Source: Polyangiaceae bacterium (GTDB lineage Bacteria > Myxococcota_A > Polyangia > Polyangiales > Polyangiaceae). Taken from it: a stretch of 64,000 nucleotides of DNA. Positions 55,039 through 64,000 of this stretch are shown in pieces. The notes below the pieces were generated by a model. That model was given only the letters and a program-made list of their open reading frames with translations. It was not told the origin of the DNA and did not search any database. The translations under genes and the position numbers were made by a program. Position 1 is the first letter of the stretch. Every line of letters begins with the position of its first letter. Where the stretch lies: the NCBI GenBank assembly GCA_016715885.1, contig JADJXL010000004.1:62001-126000 (forward strand), read 5' to 3'.

Positions 55039-55467
55039 ATGAATCATCTCGTGAAGATCGCGGGACTGTTTGCGTTGTCCGCGGCCACCGTGGTGGCAAC
55101 GAACGCCCAAGCAGCCGAAGCCGAAGAAGCAAACGAAGGCATCGCCTTGGGCGAAGCCGAAGTAGCAGACGAAGGCATCGCCTTGGGCGATGATGATGCC
55201 GAAGGAGCTGAAGTCGCCGAGGCCGACGAGGGTGAAACGGCTGAAAGCGCCGACGCAATCTATCGCTGGCGTGGTGGCTATGGGTATTACGGCGGATTCC
55301 GGCCGTACTACCGCCCGTATGGGTATGGGTATGGCTACTACCGGCCGTTCATCCGACCGTACATCCCGTACTACCGGCCGTACGCCCCGTACTACCGGCC
55401 GTACGCATTCCCGTACTACCGTACTTTCCGTCCTTGGGGCGGTTACTACGGACCTTGGGGCTGGTAG
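55039..55467 (+). CDS. Secreted acidic and Tyr/Arg/Pro-rich repeat protein
   Basis: 142 residues; ATG 55039 follows GAGGGGGA. A Sec signal (IAGLFALSAATVVATNAQA) is followed by an acidic domain with the repeat NEGIALGEAEVADEGIALGD. The C-terminal half is YRPY / YGYGYYRPF repeats ending YYGPWGW. This looks like a cell-surface or matrix protein. A strong hairpin follows the stop. Confidence 0.75.
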   Translation: MNHLVKIAGLFALSAATVVATNAQAAEAEEANEGIALGEAEVADEGIALGDDDAEGAEVAEADEGETAESADAIYRWRGGYGYYGGFRPYYRPYGYGYGYYRPFIRPYIPYYRPYAPYYRPYAFPYYRTFRPWGGYYGPWGW

Positions 55468-55479
55468 TCGTTTTCGCTG

Positions 55480-55513
55480 GATCCCCGGATCGTCGGGATA
55501 CGATCCGGGGATC
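55480..55513 (+). terminator. Perfect 13-bp hairpin after the Tyr-rich secreted protein
   Basis: GATCCCCGGATCG (55480-55492) pairs perfectly with CGATCCGGGGATC (55501-55513), 8-nt loop. It lies 13 nt after the stop. No T-run follows, so it may be Rho-assisted or an RNA stabiliser. Confidence 0.65.
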
Positions 55514-55715
55514 TGGTGTGCTGACACACCGATAGCGCTTGTCGATTTTCCAGTTTCGATCGGCGCCGTGCTCTGTCGCCACCAAAGCAGTCGCACGCCC
55601 AGCACGGTTCATCAACCTTTCGACGACTCCAAAAGATACATTTCATACAAATTTATATTGCGCATTCGCCGTGTTCGTTCATTTTCTCACAACTTCGGGA
55701 CGTCGACCGAGCATG

Positions 55716-55757
55716 GGGTTTGGGGCGAAGGACGCCGGAGGCGATCCGAAGCCCCAA
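55716..55757. repeat. Dispersed palindromic repeat, copy 2
   Basis: Reverse complement of 19797-19838 with a few differences; TTGGGGC / GCCCCAA arms. It lies 23 nt upstream of a lipoprotein start, in the 312-nt gap 55468-55779, which otherwise holds only the hairpin above. Confidence 0.7.
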
Positions 55758-55779
55758 CGGTTCAAACAGGGGGCTGAGG

Positions 55780-56382
55780 ATGGCCAGGACGAACGTGCAT
55801 CCGACAAAGGTTGGTGTATTGGTGTCATTGCTATTTTTTTGGGGTTGTGACGCAATGATCGAACCCGGGCAGCGAATCGTCACGGCTGACTACGATCAAG
55901 CCGCGCCGCCGTACATGGTAGCGGCAAGCCCATATCGATCGCCGCCCATGGCGACAGTGCCCATTGCAGCGCAATGTCCTCCGACGCCGGCCATCGCGCC
56001 GCCGCCCGTGCCGCCGTCGGTAGCGCCTTCCGTGGCCGAGGACAGCCATTCCGACGCGGTCGCTCAACCGGACCAGGTCGTTCATCTGGCGACGCTGTAT
56101 GGCCGCGTCGCAGCTCACGCGGGGAAACGGCTGAAAATCGAGCCTCTCGTGACGACGAGCCCCTCGTTGCCCCAGACTGGCGGCATAGCGGCACTTCAGA
56201 TCGCGTTGGCGGACGCGCCGGACTGGTTGATCTTCGCCGACGTGAAACTGACGAGCGGCGTGAACTACGGCGAGACGTTCGAGGTAGAGCTCGTCTCGAG
56301 CGACGAAGAGCTCGATGCGAAAGAGCAGCCATTCGAGTCATTACCACCCGGTTCGAGGGTGCGGCTCGAATGGGAATTGTGA
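55780..56382 (+). CDS. Lipoprotein of unknown function
   Basis: About 200 residues from ATG 55780 (GTG 55798 is an alternative). Lipobox LVSLLFFWGC. A Pro/Ala-rich linker precedes a 120-residue domain with VVHLATLYGRVAAHAGKRLKIEPL and a final GSRVRLEWEL. The domain is not recognised. It is convergent with the PAS-STAS gene (6 nt apart). Confidence 0.7.
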   Translation: MARTNVHPTKVGVLVSLLFFWGCDAMIEPGQRIVTADYDQAAPPYMVAASPYRSPPMATVPIAAQCPPTPAIAPPPVPPSVAPSVAEDSHSDAVAQPDQVVHLATLYGRVAAHAGKRLKIEPLVTTSPSLPQTGGIAALQIALADAPDWLIFADVKLTSGVNYGETFEVELVSSDEELDAKEQPFESLPPGSRVRLEWEL

Positions 56383-56388
56383 GTTGTT

Positions 56389-57303
56389 TTATGGGCCCGC
56401 CTGAAAAATGGGGACGCTCGTCGCAGACTCGCGTTCGGAGAGCCTTCGAATGGCGAACGCAAGGCCATCGCGCAATGTCGCGAGCGTGCGCACGCGCGAG
56501 AGGTCGACGCCGAGCGAAATGATCGTCTGCGCGATGTTCGGCCGAATTCCCGTGATGATCCCTTCGGCCCCGAGAAGACGTACGGCCGAAATGATATTCA
56601 ACATATGACCCGCCGTCGCCGTATCGACGACTTCGACGCCGGTCAAATCGAGAATCGCAAAGAGCGCATGCGTTCGCGATACTTGATTGAGTAGATCGTC
56701 GGTCACTCGCGCGGCCCGTCGGCTATCGACCATCCCCACCATCGGCAGCGTCAAAATGCGATCCCACACTTGAATGATTGGAGTCTCCAAGTCCGCGATG
56801 ACGGCTTGCTGCCTTTCGATCAATGCAAGCTTCGACTCGAGCTCTGCTTTCGCCTGATGTGCCTCCGTGATATTGAGCGTAAGCCCGATCACGTTCCACG
56901 GATCGCCGTCACGATCCCGCACCGGCACATACCAGGTTTCCCAGGTAACGTTTTCGGTGGTGCTGATATCGTGCTGTGGTGTGCCTGCGAGCGCACGTCG
57001 GAGCCCCGCCGTGTCCGGGAAAAGTTCGAGCAAGTTCTGCCCCATGAGCGACCCCCGAGGCATGCTGGTGGCGTCGGTACCTTTCCCATCGTGGAAGATG
57101 CATACACCTCTCTCGTCGATGGCCCAAACGACCAGGTCGAGGTTATCGAGGAGGGTTTGCAACATCTTCGCCATGCGTGTCGATTGCTTTTCAGCAGCAA
57201 ACCGCCGCTCGTCCGCTCCGACAGCTTCTTGCCTTGCTAGGCGCTCCTCCAAATCGGCGACCCGCTTGCGCAAGACCACATTCTCCTGCTCATAGTCCAC
57301 CAT
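56389..57303 (-). CDS. RsbR-like protein: coiled coil - PAS - STAS
   Basis: 304 residues from 57303 (GGAGG upstream). An N-terminal coiled coil (LRKRVADLEERLARQEA) is followed by a PAS domain (LLDNLDLVVWAIDERGVCIF...) and a STAS domain (IIQVWDRILTLPMVGMVDSRRA, ILDLTGVEVVDTATAGHML). The Thr/Ser near DLTGVEVVDT is the usual phosphorylation site in RsbR/RsbS stressosome proteins. It is a cytoplasmic scaffold or sensor for stress partner switching. Confidence 0.87.
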   Translation of the reverse strand: MVDYEQENVVLRKRVADLEERLARQEAVGADERRFAAEKQSTRMAKMLQTLLDNLDLVVWAIDERGVCIFHDGKGTDATSMPRGSLMGQNLLELFPDTAGLRRALAGTPQHDISTTENVTWETWYVPVRDRDGDPWNVIGLTLNITEAHQAKAELESKLALIERQQAVIADLETPIIQVWDRILTLPMVGMVDSRRAARVTDDLLNQVSRTHALFAILDLTGVEVVDTATAGHMLNIISAVRLLGAEGIITGIRPNIAQTIISLGVDLSRVRTLATLRDGLAFAIRRLSERESATSVPIFQAGP

Positions 57304-57663
57304 CGTAACCTCCCCAAGCCAAGCCATTCATGCCCAATTGCCCGCAGCACAGCCGCACATGCGAAATGCCCTGCCGTCGCCTTCTTGCTCGAAGCAAATA
57401 TCGTCGTATGTCATTCCCGAATTTCTGCTTTCGAGTCTCGTCGGGACGATATTGCTTTCATGTACGTTCGTGATGTCAAAAGCACGCGCCTAGCACGATT
57501 TGCGCGAGCAACATTGAAGCACGATTTCATCGCGCAGCATGAATTGGGTTTCCGTGCTGATCGCCGCGATGCCCGCCGTGAAAAAGCTGCACCCACAGAA
57601 ACATTTGTGCCCCACCCAAAAAATCGTTTTACATTGACGATGCCCAGCCGTACGCTTCGCCCC
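57304..57663. other. 360-nt divergent intergenic region
   Basis: It lies between the divergent PAS-STAS and GST genes. An open frame continues upstream of the GST but has no similarity. No hairpin or repeat was recognised. Confidence 0.4.
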
Positions 57664-58284
57664 ATGTTGACGATCCTGAGTTTTCCCGGGTGGGGTTCTG
57701 CCATCGTCGAAGCATGCGCGGAGCTCACTGGTTTGTCCTACCAAACAGAAGACGTGGACCCGAGCGTCGAGGGTCCTGCGAAAGACAGACTGCAAAAGCT
57801 CAACCCGCTCTTGCAACTGCCCACGGTCGTTCTCGACGATGGGTCCGTGCTGACGGAGAGCGCTGCAATTGCGTTTTACATGGCGGACCTCGCGCCCGGG
57901 ACGAACATCGTACCGGCCCCCGGAGACGCTGCACGGCCCGCTTTTTTGCGGTGGCTCGTGTTTTTCGTGGCGGCCGTTTACCCAACGTTCACGTACGGCG
58001 ACGTGCCAGAACGGTTCGTCACCAGCGAAGACGCTCGGAAGGAGCTTCGCGCGAGCACCGATGCATTACGAAACAAGCATTTTCAGTTGCTGGAATCGGT
58101 TGCGAAGGGCCCGTTTTTCCTGGGCGATCGGCTTTCGGTTCTCGATGTGTACGTTTGGGTCATGGTGCATTGGCGCCCCGGGAGAGCGTGGTTCGAGCAA
58201 CACACGCCAAAGCTTGCCGCCATCGCGCGTTCGCTCGACGCCGACCCGCGCCTTGCGAAAGTAAAGGCGCGCAACTTCCCTTGA
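57664..58284 (+). CDS. Glutathione S-transferase-like protein
   Basis: 206 residues from ATG 57664 (ATG 57640 is an alternative). Thioredoxin-fold N-terminus LTILSFPGWGSAIVEACAEL, cis-Pro LQLPTVVLDDGS and the glutathione-binding LTESAAIAFYMADL. The C-terminal helical domain has FFLGDRLSVLDVYVWVM (the N-capping box). A cytosolic transferase or reductase; no Cys at the usual active position (PGWGS), so a Ser or Tyr type. Confidence 0.88.
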   Translation: MLTILSFPGWGSAIVEACAELTGLSYQTEDVDPSVEGPAKDRLQKLNPLLQLPTVVLDDGSVLTESAAIAFYMADLAPGTNIVPAPGDAARPAFLRWLVFFVAAVYPTFTYGDVPERFVTSEDARKELRASTDALRNKHFQLLESVAKGPFFLGDRLSVLDVYVWVMVHWRPGRAWFEQHTPKLAAIARSLDADPRLAKVKARNFP

Positions 58285-58287
58285 TGC

Positions 58288-59847
58288 TCAGCACCCCACG
58301 ATCCGAATTTGCTTGCCGGCGTGCTCGATCTCGCGCACGAAGTGTTTGTCTTGCCAAGCAATCTCTTTGCGCAGGTCGAACATGACGAGCCAGCCATCGC
58401 CGAGCCCGAGGCGGTCGAGGTATCCGGCAACCTGGTCGAGCGCTTCGGTTTCGGTTTCCGTGTCACGTCGAATCTTCAATTCGATGGCGTGCTGCTCGTC
58501 TTTCCAGCAGACCAGCAAATCGAGCGCCCCGCGACCAAGACCATATTCGCGCTCGATGCGCCCGCCTCCATTGACGATTCGTTGCAAAAACGCCATCAGC
58601 ATCAAATGTGGCCCGGATTCGCGATAGCCGAACCCCTCGGCAGCGAGATGGCCATCCTTGCGCCAAAACGCCTGCCAGTCGGCCATGAGCTTGCCTATGT
58701 CGAGCGATCCGTCCTTGCGGACATACGAAGGCGGATTTACAACGATGGTTATTTGTGTTGCATGCGTTAGCGCGCGCGGGATCACCTCACGATAAATCGG
58801 GTTGGCAATCTCGAGACCGCCTCCACGCCCCTGCGTACGCACGAGACCCAAACCAAGCACATACGCAAGGTCGTCATCGAGCAAGCTGCCATCTGGCATC
58901 GACCCTGCGATCATCGGCCCGATGATTCGCCGCACCCGGTCCTCGCGCAACTTCGCCACGAGCGAATCGATGTGACTCCGCCTCTCGAGGATGATCGTCT
59001 CTTTCGCAGCGTCCACGTGCGTCGCCGTAATCGCGACGCTCCTGTCCTGCACGTCCCGCCGTACGATCTGGTCCGCCATTGCATTCGTCAGCCACGGATG
59101 CCCCTGCCCCAATTCGTAAATGCGCGCCACCGCCTCCGCCTCGAAACGTTGCCCCGTTGCTGTCGTATGCTGTTCGAGCAGCTCTTGCACGTCGGGCTCG
59201 GTGAACGGCGCAATCGTCTTCGGTTCCGCCGTGATGTTGAACGGCGAGCACGTTCCCAGCCACGAAAGCGCCCTCTGGTCGCGTTTGCTCACGGCGTAGT
59301 CACGCACTTGGCGCTGGCCGATGAGCACCACGCTCGCGGGAAATGGCGTTCGCGCCCGATCGATGTATCCCAGCCGAAGCTGAGTAAGGAAAGTAACCAT
59401 GGCCTTGCCGATGAGCGAATCGACCTCATCGAACAGGATGACGACCGGATGCGGCGCTCGAGCAGCCACGTCGCGCAGGTAGCGCAGAAGAAAGCTGCGG
59501 GAGGGATTGAGCTTTCGCGCCGTCGCACGTGGCACTCCGACATCGGGAAGGTCCCGCTGCACAGCGTGATCGAGGTTTTCGCGGATGATCTTGAACGCAT
59601 GAAACGGCGAATCCGTGTCGCGCGCGTTCTGCACGTCGACGTGCATCGCGCACCACTTTCCCGTACCGTTGAGGTGCTGCACGAGCCACTGGGCGCTCGT
59701 CGTTTTGCCCGTCTGCCGGCCTGCCGTGAGCGTGAAGAACTTGCGTTCGTCGATGAGCTCGAGAACCTCGCCGAGCCGCCGCCCAGGCGGCACCATGTAA
59801 TGCTCGCCGGGGATGCAAGGACCTGCCGTGTTGAACGAGAGCCTCAT
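58288..59847 (-). CDS. AAA ATPase (AAA_35-like) with C-terminal PD-(D/E)XK-like domain
   Basis: 519 residues. Walker A GRQTGKTT (43-50), Walker B VVILFDEVDS (about 134-143), then a STAND-like helical region (FTEPDVQELLEQ, GHPWLTNAMADQ). The last 120 residues contain EYGLGRGALDLLVCW and HAIELKIRRD, i.e. Asp...Glu-x-Lys spacing of a PD-(D/E)XK nuclease. Unlike 46710-48380 it belongs to a different ATPase family. Function unknown; mobile or defence-related roles are possible. Confidence 0.82.
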   Translation of the reverse strand: MRLSFNTAGPCIPGEHYMVPPGRRLGEVLELIDERKFFTLTAGRQTGKTTSAQWLVQHLNGTGKWCAMHVDVQNARDTDSPFHAFKIIRENLDHAVQRDLPDVGVPRATARKLNPSRSFLLRYLRDVAARAPHPVVILFDEVDSLIGKAMVTFLTQLRLGYIDRARTPFPASVVLIGQRQVRDYAVSKRDQRALSWLGTCSPFNITAEPKTIAPFTEPDVQELLEQHTTATGQRFEAEAVARIYELGQGHPWLTNAMADQIVRRDVQDRSVAITATHVDAAKETIILERRSHIDSLVAKLREDRVRRIIGPMIAGSMPDGSLLDDDLAYVLGLGLVRTQGRGGGLEIANPIYREVIPRALTHATQITIVVNPPSYVRKDGSLDIGKLMADWQAFWRKDGHLAAEGFGYRESGPHLMLMAFLQRIVNGGGRIEREYGLGRGALDLLVCWKDEQHAIELKIRRDTETETEALDQVAGYLDRLGLGDGWLVMFDLRKEIAWQDKHFVREIEHAGKQIRIVGC

Positions 59848-59877
59848 GCGGCTACATTAAACCATCGCTGTTCGTCT

Positions 59878-59897
59878 GTCCAATCTTTCGGACAGCC
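59878..59897. promoter_or_regulatory. Inverted repeat CTGTCC-N8-GGACAG upstream of AAA gene
   Basis: Six-base arms, 31-50 nt upstream of the start at 59847. Related in sequence and position to 48455-48468. Possible operator. Confidence 0.35.
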
Positions 59898-59932
59898 AAA
59901 TCCCCATTCACTTCGCGAGACTTGGTATCCCG

Positions 59933-61075
59933 CTAGCCGTGACGCCGAGCTCGCATAGAGCGGATCGATTCCGATCGCCTCATCAGCCCGAACAATCCCA
60001 CGAATCCCAGAATCAGCAGCGCACTCCCACCACCCGTCGATTCGCTCGATACCCCAGCCAGCGAGCACCCGCTGGGATCGAGCGCAGGTGGCGGCGGCGC
60101 AGGTGGACGCGGTCCGGCCAGGTTTTCGTGCGCCGTCACGACGACGAGTTTGTCGTGCAGCATTGGATACGGATCGTACGGAACCGTATGCGAATCAGCA
60201 TGCCACAACAAATCGCCGCTCGGCCTATCGAGCGCGATGATTTGCCCTTCAAAACCAAGCACGAGCGTCTCGGCATTTCCCGAAAGGGTCGCCATTTCGA
60301 GCCCTCCATGGAAAAAAGCCTCATCCAATACGGTGTTGCTCACGAATGGAACGCCCGTGAGCGCCGACAAGTTCCATTGCCTTTTTACCATGCCCGTCGC
60401 TGGGTCGAGCAAAAACAAATGCTCGTGCAAACCCACATAAAAATCATCACCAAAAACTTTGATATGAAGACGATGCGTCGGCTCATCCGTGACGTTGACC
60501 AGCGCTTTCGGATCGAACGTCCACTTCGGCATCGTCGCTGAAGCTTCGTACGCGTACACGACCGTTTCTTCGGGATAACTCATTTCCCAAAACACGGTAT
60601 CATGCCACGACGTCACGTGTTCCGGAAACCCGCCGGCTTGAATGGTCCACACGACGTTACCTTGACCGTCGACGAAATCGAGTTTCTCGTCATTACCCGG
60701 ATCGAAGGAAAGCTTCCAACCGTTGTCGAGGCGCACTTCCGGCTGCCCGAATGTGTCGGATACGGCAAGGGGAGCGCCCATCGGTGTGGGATCACTGATG
60801 AACGTACCTTTTGCCGGATCGAGCCCGATGGTAAACTCTTTTGACGAAGTGGTAGTATCGACGCGTCCGTGCACGACCAGGTGATCCGGATAAAGCTCGG
60901 TCGTCGCTTGACTGAGTTTTTCCGGGTAATGCGTCCAAAGTCGCTCTCCCGTGCGCGCATCGAGCGCCACCAGGGCCATGTCGTCCCGAGGCTCAAACGA
61001 AGTTGCCTCCGCGTCGCCTGCAACTGCCAGTATCGTCGTCATACCAAAAGCGGAAAAGATCGTGCGCAAGTTCAT
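59933..61075 (-). CDS. Secreted PQQ-like beta-propeller protein with MYXO-CTERM tail
   Basis: 380 residues; ATG 61075 follows GGAAGG by about 7 nt. Sec signal (FSAFGMTTILAVAGDAEA). Propeller-like repeats are VALDARTGERLWTH, FVDGQGNVVWTI, FLLDPATGMVKRQW and IALDRPSGDLLWHA. After a Pro-rich spacer the C-terminus reads DPSGCSLAG..., a hydrophobic helix (GGGSALLILGFVGLFGLM) and RR. This is the MYXO-CTERM sorting signal processed by myxosortase at the Cys. Likely anchored at the cell surface. Confidence 0.85.
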   Translation of the reverse strand: MNLRTIFSAFGMTTILAVAGDAEATSFEPRDDMALVALDARTGERLWTHYPEKLSQATTELYPDHLVVHGRVDTTTSSKEFTIGLDPAKGTFISDPTPMGAPLAVSDTFGQPEVRLDNGWKLSFDPGNDEKLDFVDGQGNVVWTIQAGGFPEHVTSWHDTVFWEMSYPEETVVYAYEASATMPKWTFDPKALVNVTDEPTHRLHIKVFGDDFYVGLHEHLFLLDPATGMVKRQWNLSALTGVPFVSNTVLDEAFFHGGLEMATLSGNAETLVLGFEGQIIALDRPSGDLLWHADSHTVPYDPYPMLHDKLVVVTAHENLAGPRPPAPPPPALDPSGCSLAGVSSESTGGGSALLILGFVGLFGLMRRSESIRSMRARRHG

Positions 61076-61187
61076 GCTCAAGCCTTCCAGCAAGCCGAAT
61101 GCCATCCCAAATTCCAGTACTTTCACCCAAAGCAAAACCTGAAGCCGTCAACCAAGTTGCCAGTCGGCCACCTCGGAGAGGCTGCCC

Positions 61188-61310
61188 GAGAGAGGTTCTG
61201 CAGGCGTCGCGAGCATTGCGAAGCTAGGGAGGACGGCGGAAGCGTACTCCGTACGCTGAGCAAGTCCGACCGACGATTCGCAATGCGCAGCAGCCTGCGG
61301 AACCTCTCTC
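61188..61310. other. 123-nt nested stem-loop element
   Basis: Outer arms 61188-61205 and 61293-61310 (18 bp with one G-U), inner arms GCATTGCGAA (61213-61222) and TTCGCAATGC (61277-61286), and an apical AGCGTAC-TCC-GTACGCT hairpin (61241-61257). It begins at the stop codon of the TonB receptor gene (minus strand) and ends 112 nt before the propeller start. It could be a structured terminator/attenuator, a small RNA or a palindromic mobile unit. Confidence 0.75.
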
Positions 61311-63998
61311 ATGGAAACGTGCCCGTCAAGTCCACCAAGAACGTGCGCCCATTTTGCGGCATGGTACGACTTGGAAACGTGCCCGTCACCGGAACCGCAT
61401 AGCGACGATCCGTCAGGTTGTACAGACCAACGACATAACGAAGCCCGAATGACTTCATTTCGCCGGACATCGTCAAGTCTGCCACGACCCCTGTCGGCGT
61501 GCTATCACCATTCGAGAGCAATCGCGGGGCTTCCACGGTCGCTCGCATACCAGCCAATGCAATCGTCGGCAAAATCGGAACCACGAACTTCAAGCTCCCG
61601 AGATGCTCGGGCACGTTGGGTACTTGCACGTCGCCCGCTGGCGTTTCGAGATACCGGGCGCGTTGATAACCGTACGTCGCTGCAAGCATCCAGCCCTTGC
61701 GCCATTCACGCCGCAGTTCCGCGTCCGCACCAAGCACCAAAATTCGTTTGTCCTGGTTTGCATACCGCACGGTCGTTTTACCAGGTACAGGCTCGGTCTC
61801 GATGATGTCGTCCGCGACGCTCCCGTGAATGGCACCAAGAGCCACCCAATCTTCGAGGAAACGATGCGTGTATTCGATTTCGCCCGATACGATCTTTTCG
61901 GCGTCCAGCGTGAGCGCTTTTTCGTGCGATTGACCGTTGTCGTTGTAAAGCTGCTCGTAAATGCTGGGCGCTCGAAATGCGCGACCTCCCATGATCTTCA
62001 ACGTGCCGCTCTTGGAAGGCTTGATGATGGCAGCTCCCCGTGGAACGACGACCGCGCCGAATGTGCTGTACACGTCCACACGCACGCCGCCACTCAGCCG
62101 CAGCCACGACAGCACATTGCCCTCGGCAAGCGCATACCCTGCCGCAAATTGATACGGCCGGCGCTCGTTCATGTAGCGCGAATCGGGCTGACCCGGCGAA
62201 CGCTCGGTGCCCGATAACGTTGCTTCGGGATGCCACTGTCCTTCGCCGCCCACCGTGAGACGAAATCGAGGCCCCGGCGCGAAAACGACCCGCGCTTCGG
62301 CACCGAGCCACGATCCGGAGAGTTGTTCGACGTTATCGAGACCGCCCGCGAAAGCGTACGTCCCATCGTAGACGTACCTGTTTGCATGCGCCCGCAGGAG
62401 AAGCTGCACCGAATTCGATATTTTTGGCTCGAACCGAGCTTCGACCATCATCCGCGTGTCGGCAAATGAGTTGCGCGTGTTGCTCACTTCGGTCGCATAT
62501 GCACCCACGGGGCTCGATTGCGTGCGATGATGCACGAACCATTGCATCGTCGCCGGACCCAAATACAACCGGCCCGCCGTACCACCCGATTGAAATCGTT
62601 CGACATTGCGCACGCGCGTCGGCAATGGATCGCCCGTCAGCGGCACTTCCACGTCGAAACCATCCGACTGAGCGCCCCAGCCGCTCGCCCAAACGCCCTT
62701 GTCCTGCCCGAACTTCCATTGAAAACCACCACGACCTCGCAACACCGCATTGTCGTAGCTGCCAATGCCCACGTGCACGCTGTTCGGCGCATCCCGCCCG
62801 CGCGTCACCAAGTTCACCACGCCCGCAAACGCGCCTGCTCCATAAAGCAACGACCCCGGACCTCGTACCACTTCGATTCGCTCGACGTCACCCAAGTCCC
62901 CTCGACCGTCGGAACCGATGTACGAGCTGTTCAGCAAGTTGTCGTTGAGCGCTTGACCGTCCGACATCACGAGCACGCGGCTGCCATAATCGTTGGGCTG
63001 CCCAATGCCTCGCACGGATACCGATGCATAGACGCGATCGTTCGACAATGCCAAACCTCGCACCCCGCGGAGCGATTCCGCAATCGTTGGATACCCGAAT
63101 GCTGCAATTTCGCGGCCGTCGATCACCGTCACGGAGCTCGGCGCATCGTCGATACGTTCGGCATAACGCGACACCGCCGTCACTTCGCGTTGCGGCACCA
63201 AATCGATGATGCCCAAATCCACCTGGCCGCCCTGACGCACCACGATGTCTCGCGTTTCCGGCGCATATCCCGGCCCGCTGATGCGCACGCGCCGCGGCCC
63301 CACGGGCACGTCCGCAATACCGCAGGCGTGAATCCCGCCGGCTTGCCATCAATCGTCACGAGCGCCCCCGGCTCGGTCGATCCCACCACGACCACGCCCG
63401 ATGGTGGACGTAATGCAACCCCCACGTCGAGCTTTTGCCCAGCCACCACGTTGATGATTCTCGGCGAGGCAGCCACGCCATCCGCCGTCACGAACAGCTC
63501 GTGCTTGCCCACCGGCAGCGAAAACTCGCATGGCGCCGTGCACACCGGCGCGCTCGTTTCATCGTCCACGCGCACCGCTGCTTTCGGCGCCCCCGTCACG
63601 GTCACCGCCACCTTGCCTTCGATGCGTTTCAGCTTCAGCGCAACCGGCGTCACGCTTCCCACTTTCACCGTCATCTCTTCGCTCGAAGCGGCCTCGTACC
63701 CCGCAAGCTCGGCGATGACGCGGTACTTTCCCGGTGCAAGCGCCAGCGCCCGCGGAGCCTTTCCGCGCGACCCAAGGTCTTTGCGATCGATGTAAACCGT
63801 CGCACCCGGCGGATCCGTCTTCACATCGAGCAGCGCAACGTATGGCGTCAGCCGTTCGAGCGCCCCACGGGCCGCATCGATGGCCGCGGCATTCGTTTCT
63901 CCATCGAGCGCGTCCACGTAATATCGGTGCGCGTCGGGATATCGCTTCAGTTGCTCGAACGATCGCGCGATGTTGAACACCACGCGGCGGTTCGGCAC
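61309..63998 (-). CDS. TonB-dependent receptor with N-terminal TPR and PEGA regions, frameshifted, 5' end outside the window
   Basis: Two frames make up one protein. The 5' frame (63998 to about 63312) gives a TPR-like start (RRVVFNIARSFEQLKRYPDA) and PEGA repeats (DPPGATVYIDRKDLGSRGKAP, EPGALVTIDGKPAGFTPAVL). At about 63312 it breaks; in the next frame it continues DVPVGPRRVRISGPGY, then a plug domain (DAPSSVTVIDGREIAAFGYPT, VEVVRGPGSLLYGAGAFAGV) and a beta-barrel ending GRTFLVDLTGTFP. One missing base in TTGCGGACGTG explains the split. The start lies beyond the right edge. An outer-membrane importer of metal chelates or similar ligands. Confidence 0.85.
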
Positions 63999-64000
63999 CA

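Noticed and set aside
1..64000. tRNA, rRNA or riboswitch (including a molybdenum-cofactor motif upstream of moaA)
   Set aside because: No cloverleaf, rRNA segment or recognisable aptamer was seen by eye in the intergenic regions.

Overview
This is GC-rich, gene-dense DNA that most likely comes from a myxobacterium (order Polyangiales or a relative). The evidence is lineage flavour, not a marker gene. There is a secreted beta-propeller protein with a MYXO-CTERM-like C-terminal tail (59933-61075). There are large Cys-rich/RCC1 lipoproteins (48601-51526, 53294-54490), many small lipoproteins, a TPR/PEGA-type TonB receptor, and hybrid signalling kinases. No rRNA, tRNA, CRISPR array or intact insertion sequence was seen.

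Layout. 1-6.2 kb: a tightly coupled chemosensory operon (MCP cut by the left edge, CheW, CheR-TPR, CheW, CheA-receiver) with no CheB. It is followed by a membrane-anchored sulfatase/phosphatase-superfamily enzyme. 8.4-23.4 kb: a respiratory island. It holds a radical SAM/SPASM protein, NnrS, MoeA and MoaA (molybdenum cofactor), then a four-gene operon for an exported type II molybdoenzyme (NarG/NxrA-like alpha, FeS beta, heme-b gamma, TorD-like chaperone). A lipoprotein cytochrome c, a very divergent SecY-like membrane protein and two hemerythrins follow. 23.6-34 kb: DinB, paired Cys-rich small proteins, redoxin, copper monooxygenase-like lipoprotein, DsrE-like protein and c-type cytochromes. 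It also contains a badly broken stretch (MarR, cytochrome c', CcmH-like remnants), the chromate transporter ChrA, and a decaying ArsR-rhodanese / MBL / MFS operon.

34-45 kb: a RAYT (REP-associated tyrosine transposase) with flanking perfect 12-bp palindromes, lipoproteins, and an esterase/YCF48 fusion. The most unusual locus is here: a Lys/Asp tandem-repeat peptide, an ATP-grasp partner protein, a graspetide-type ATP-grasp ligase and a two-TM protein, in one operon (39844-42525). It looks like an undescribed RiPP-type or peptide-crosslinking system. 43.5-64 kb: an HPF-cold-shock fusion, a hybrid histidine kinase, and two different AAA-ATPase/PD-(D/E)XK proteins. The RCC1 lipoprotein here has its frame broken at a 9-base homopolymer. 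Further on are a kinase-N-lobe membrane protein, an RsbR-like PAS-STAS protein, a GST, the MYXO-CTERM propeller, a 123-nt strongly folded intergenic element, and a TPR-PEGA-TonB receptor that is frameshifted and runs off the right edge.

How parts fit: MoaA/MoeA supply cofactor to the molybdoenzyme, which is exported folded by Tat with the help of the TorD-like chaperone. NnrS, hemerythrins and cytochrome c' point to nitrogen oxide metabolism or stress. Several dispersed palindromic repeats occur in pairs inside the window. All family assignments were made by eye from motifs; no database search was run.
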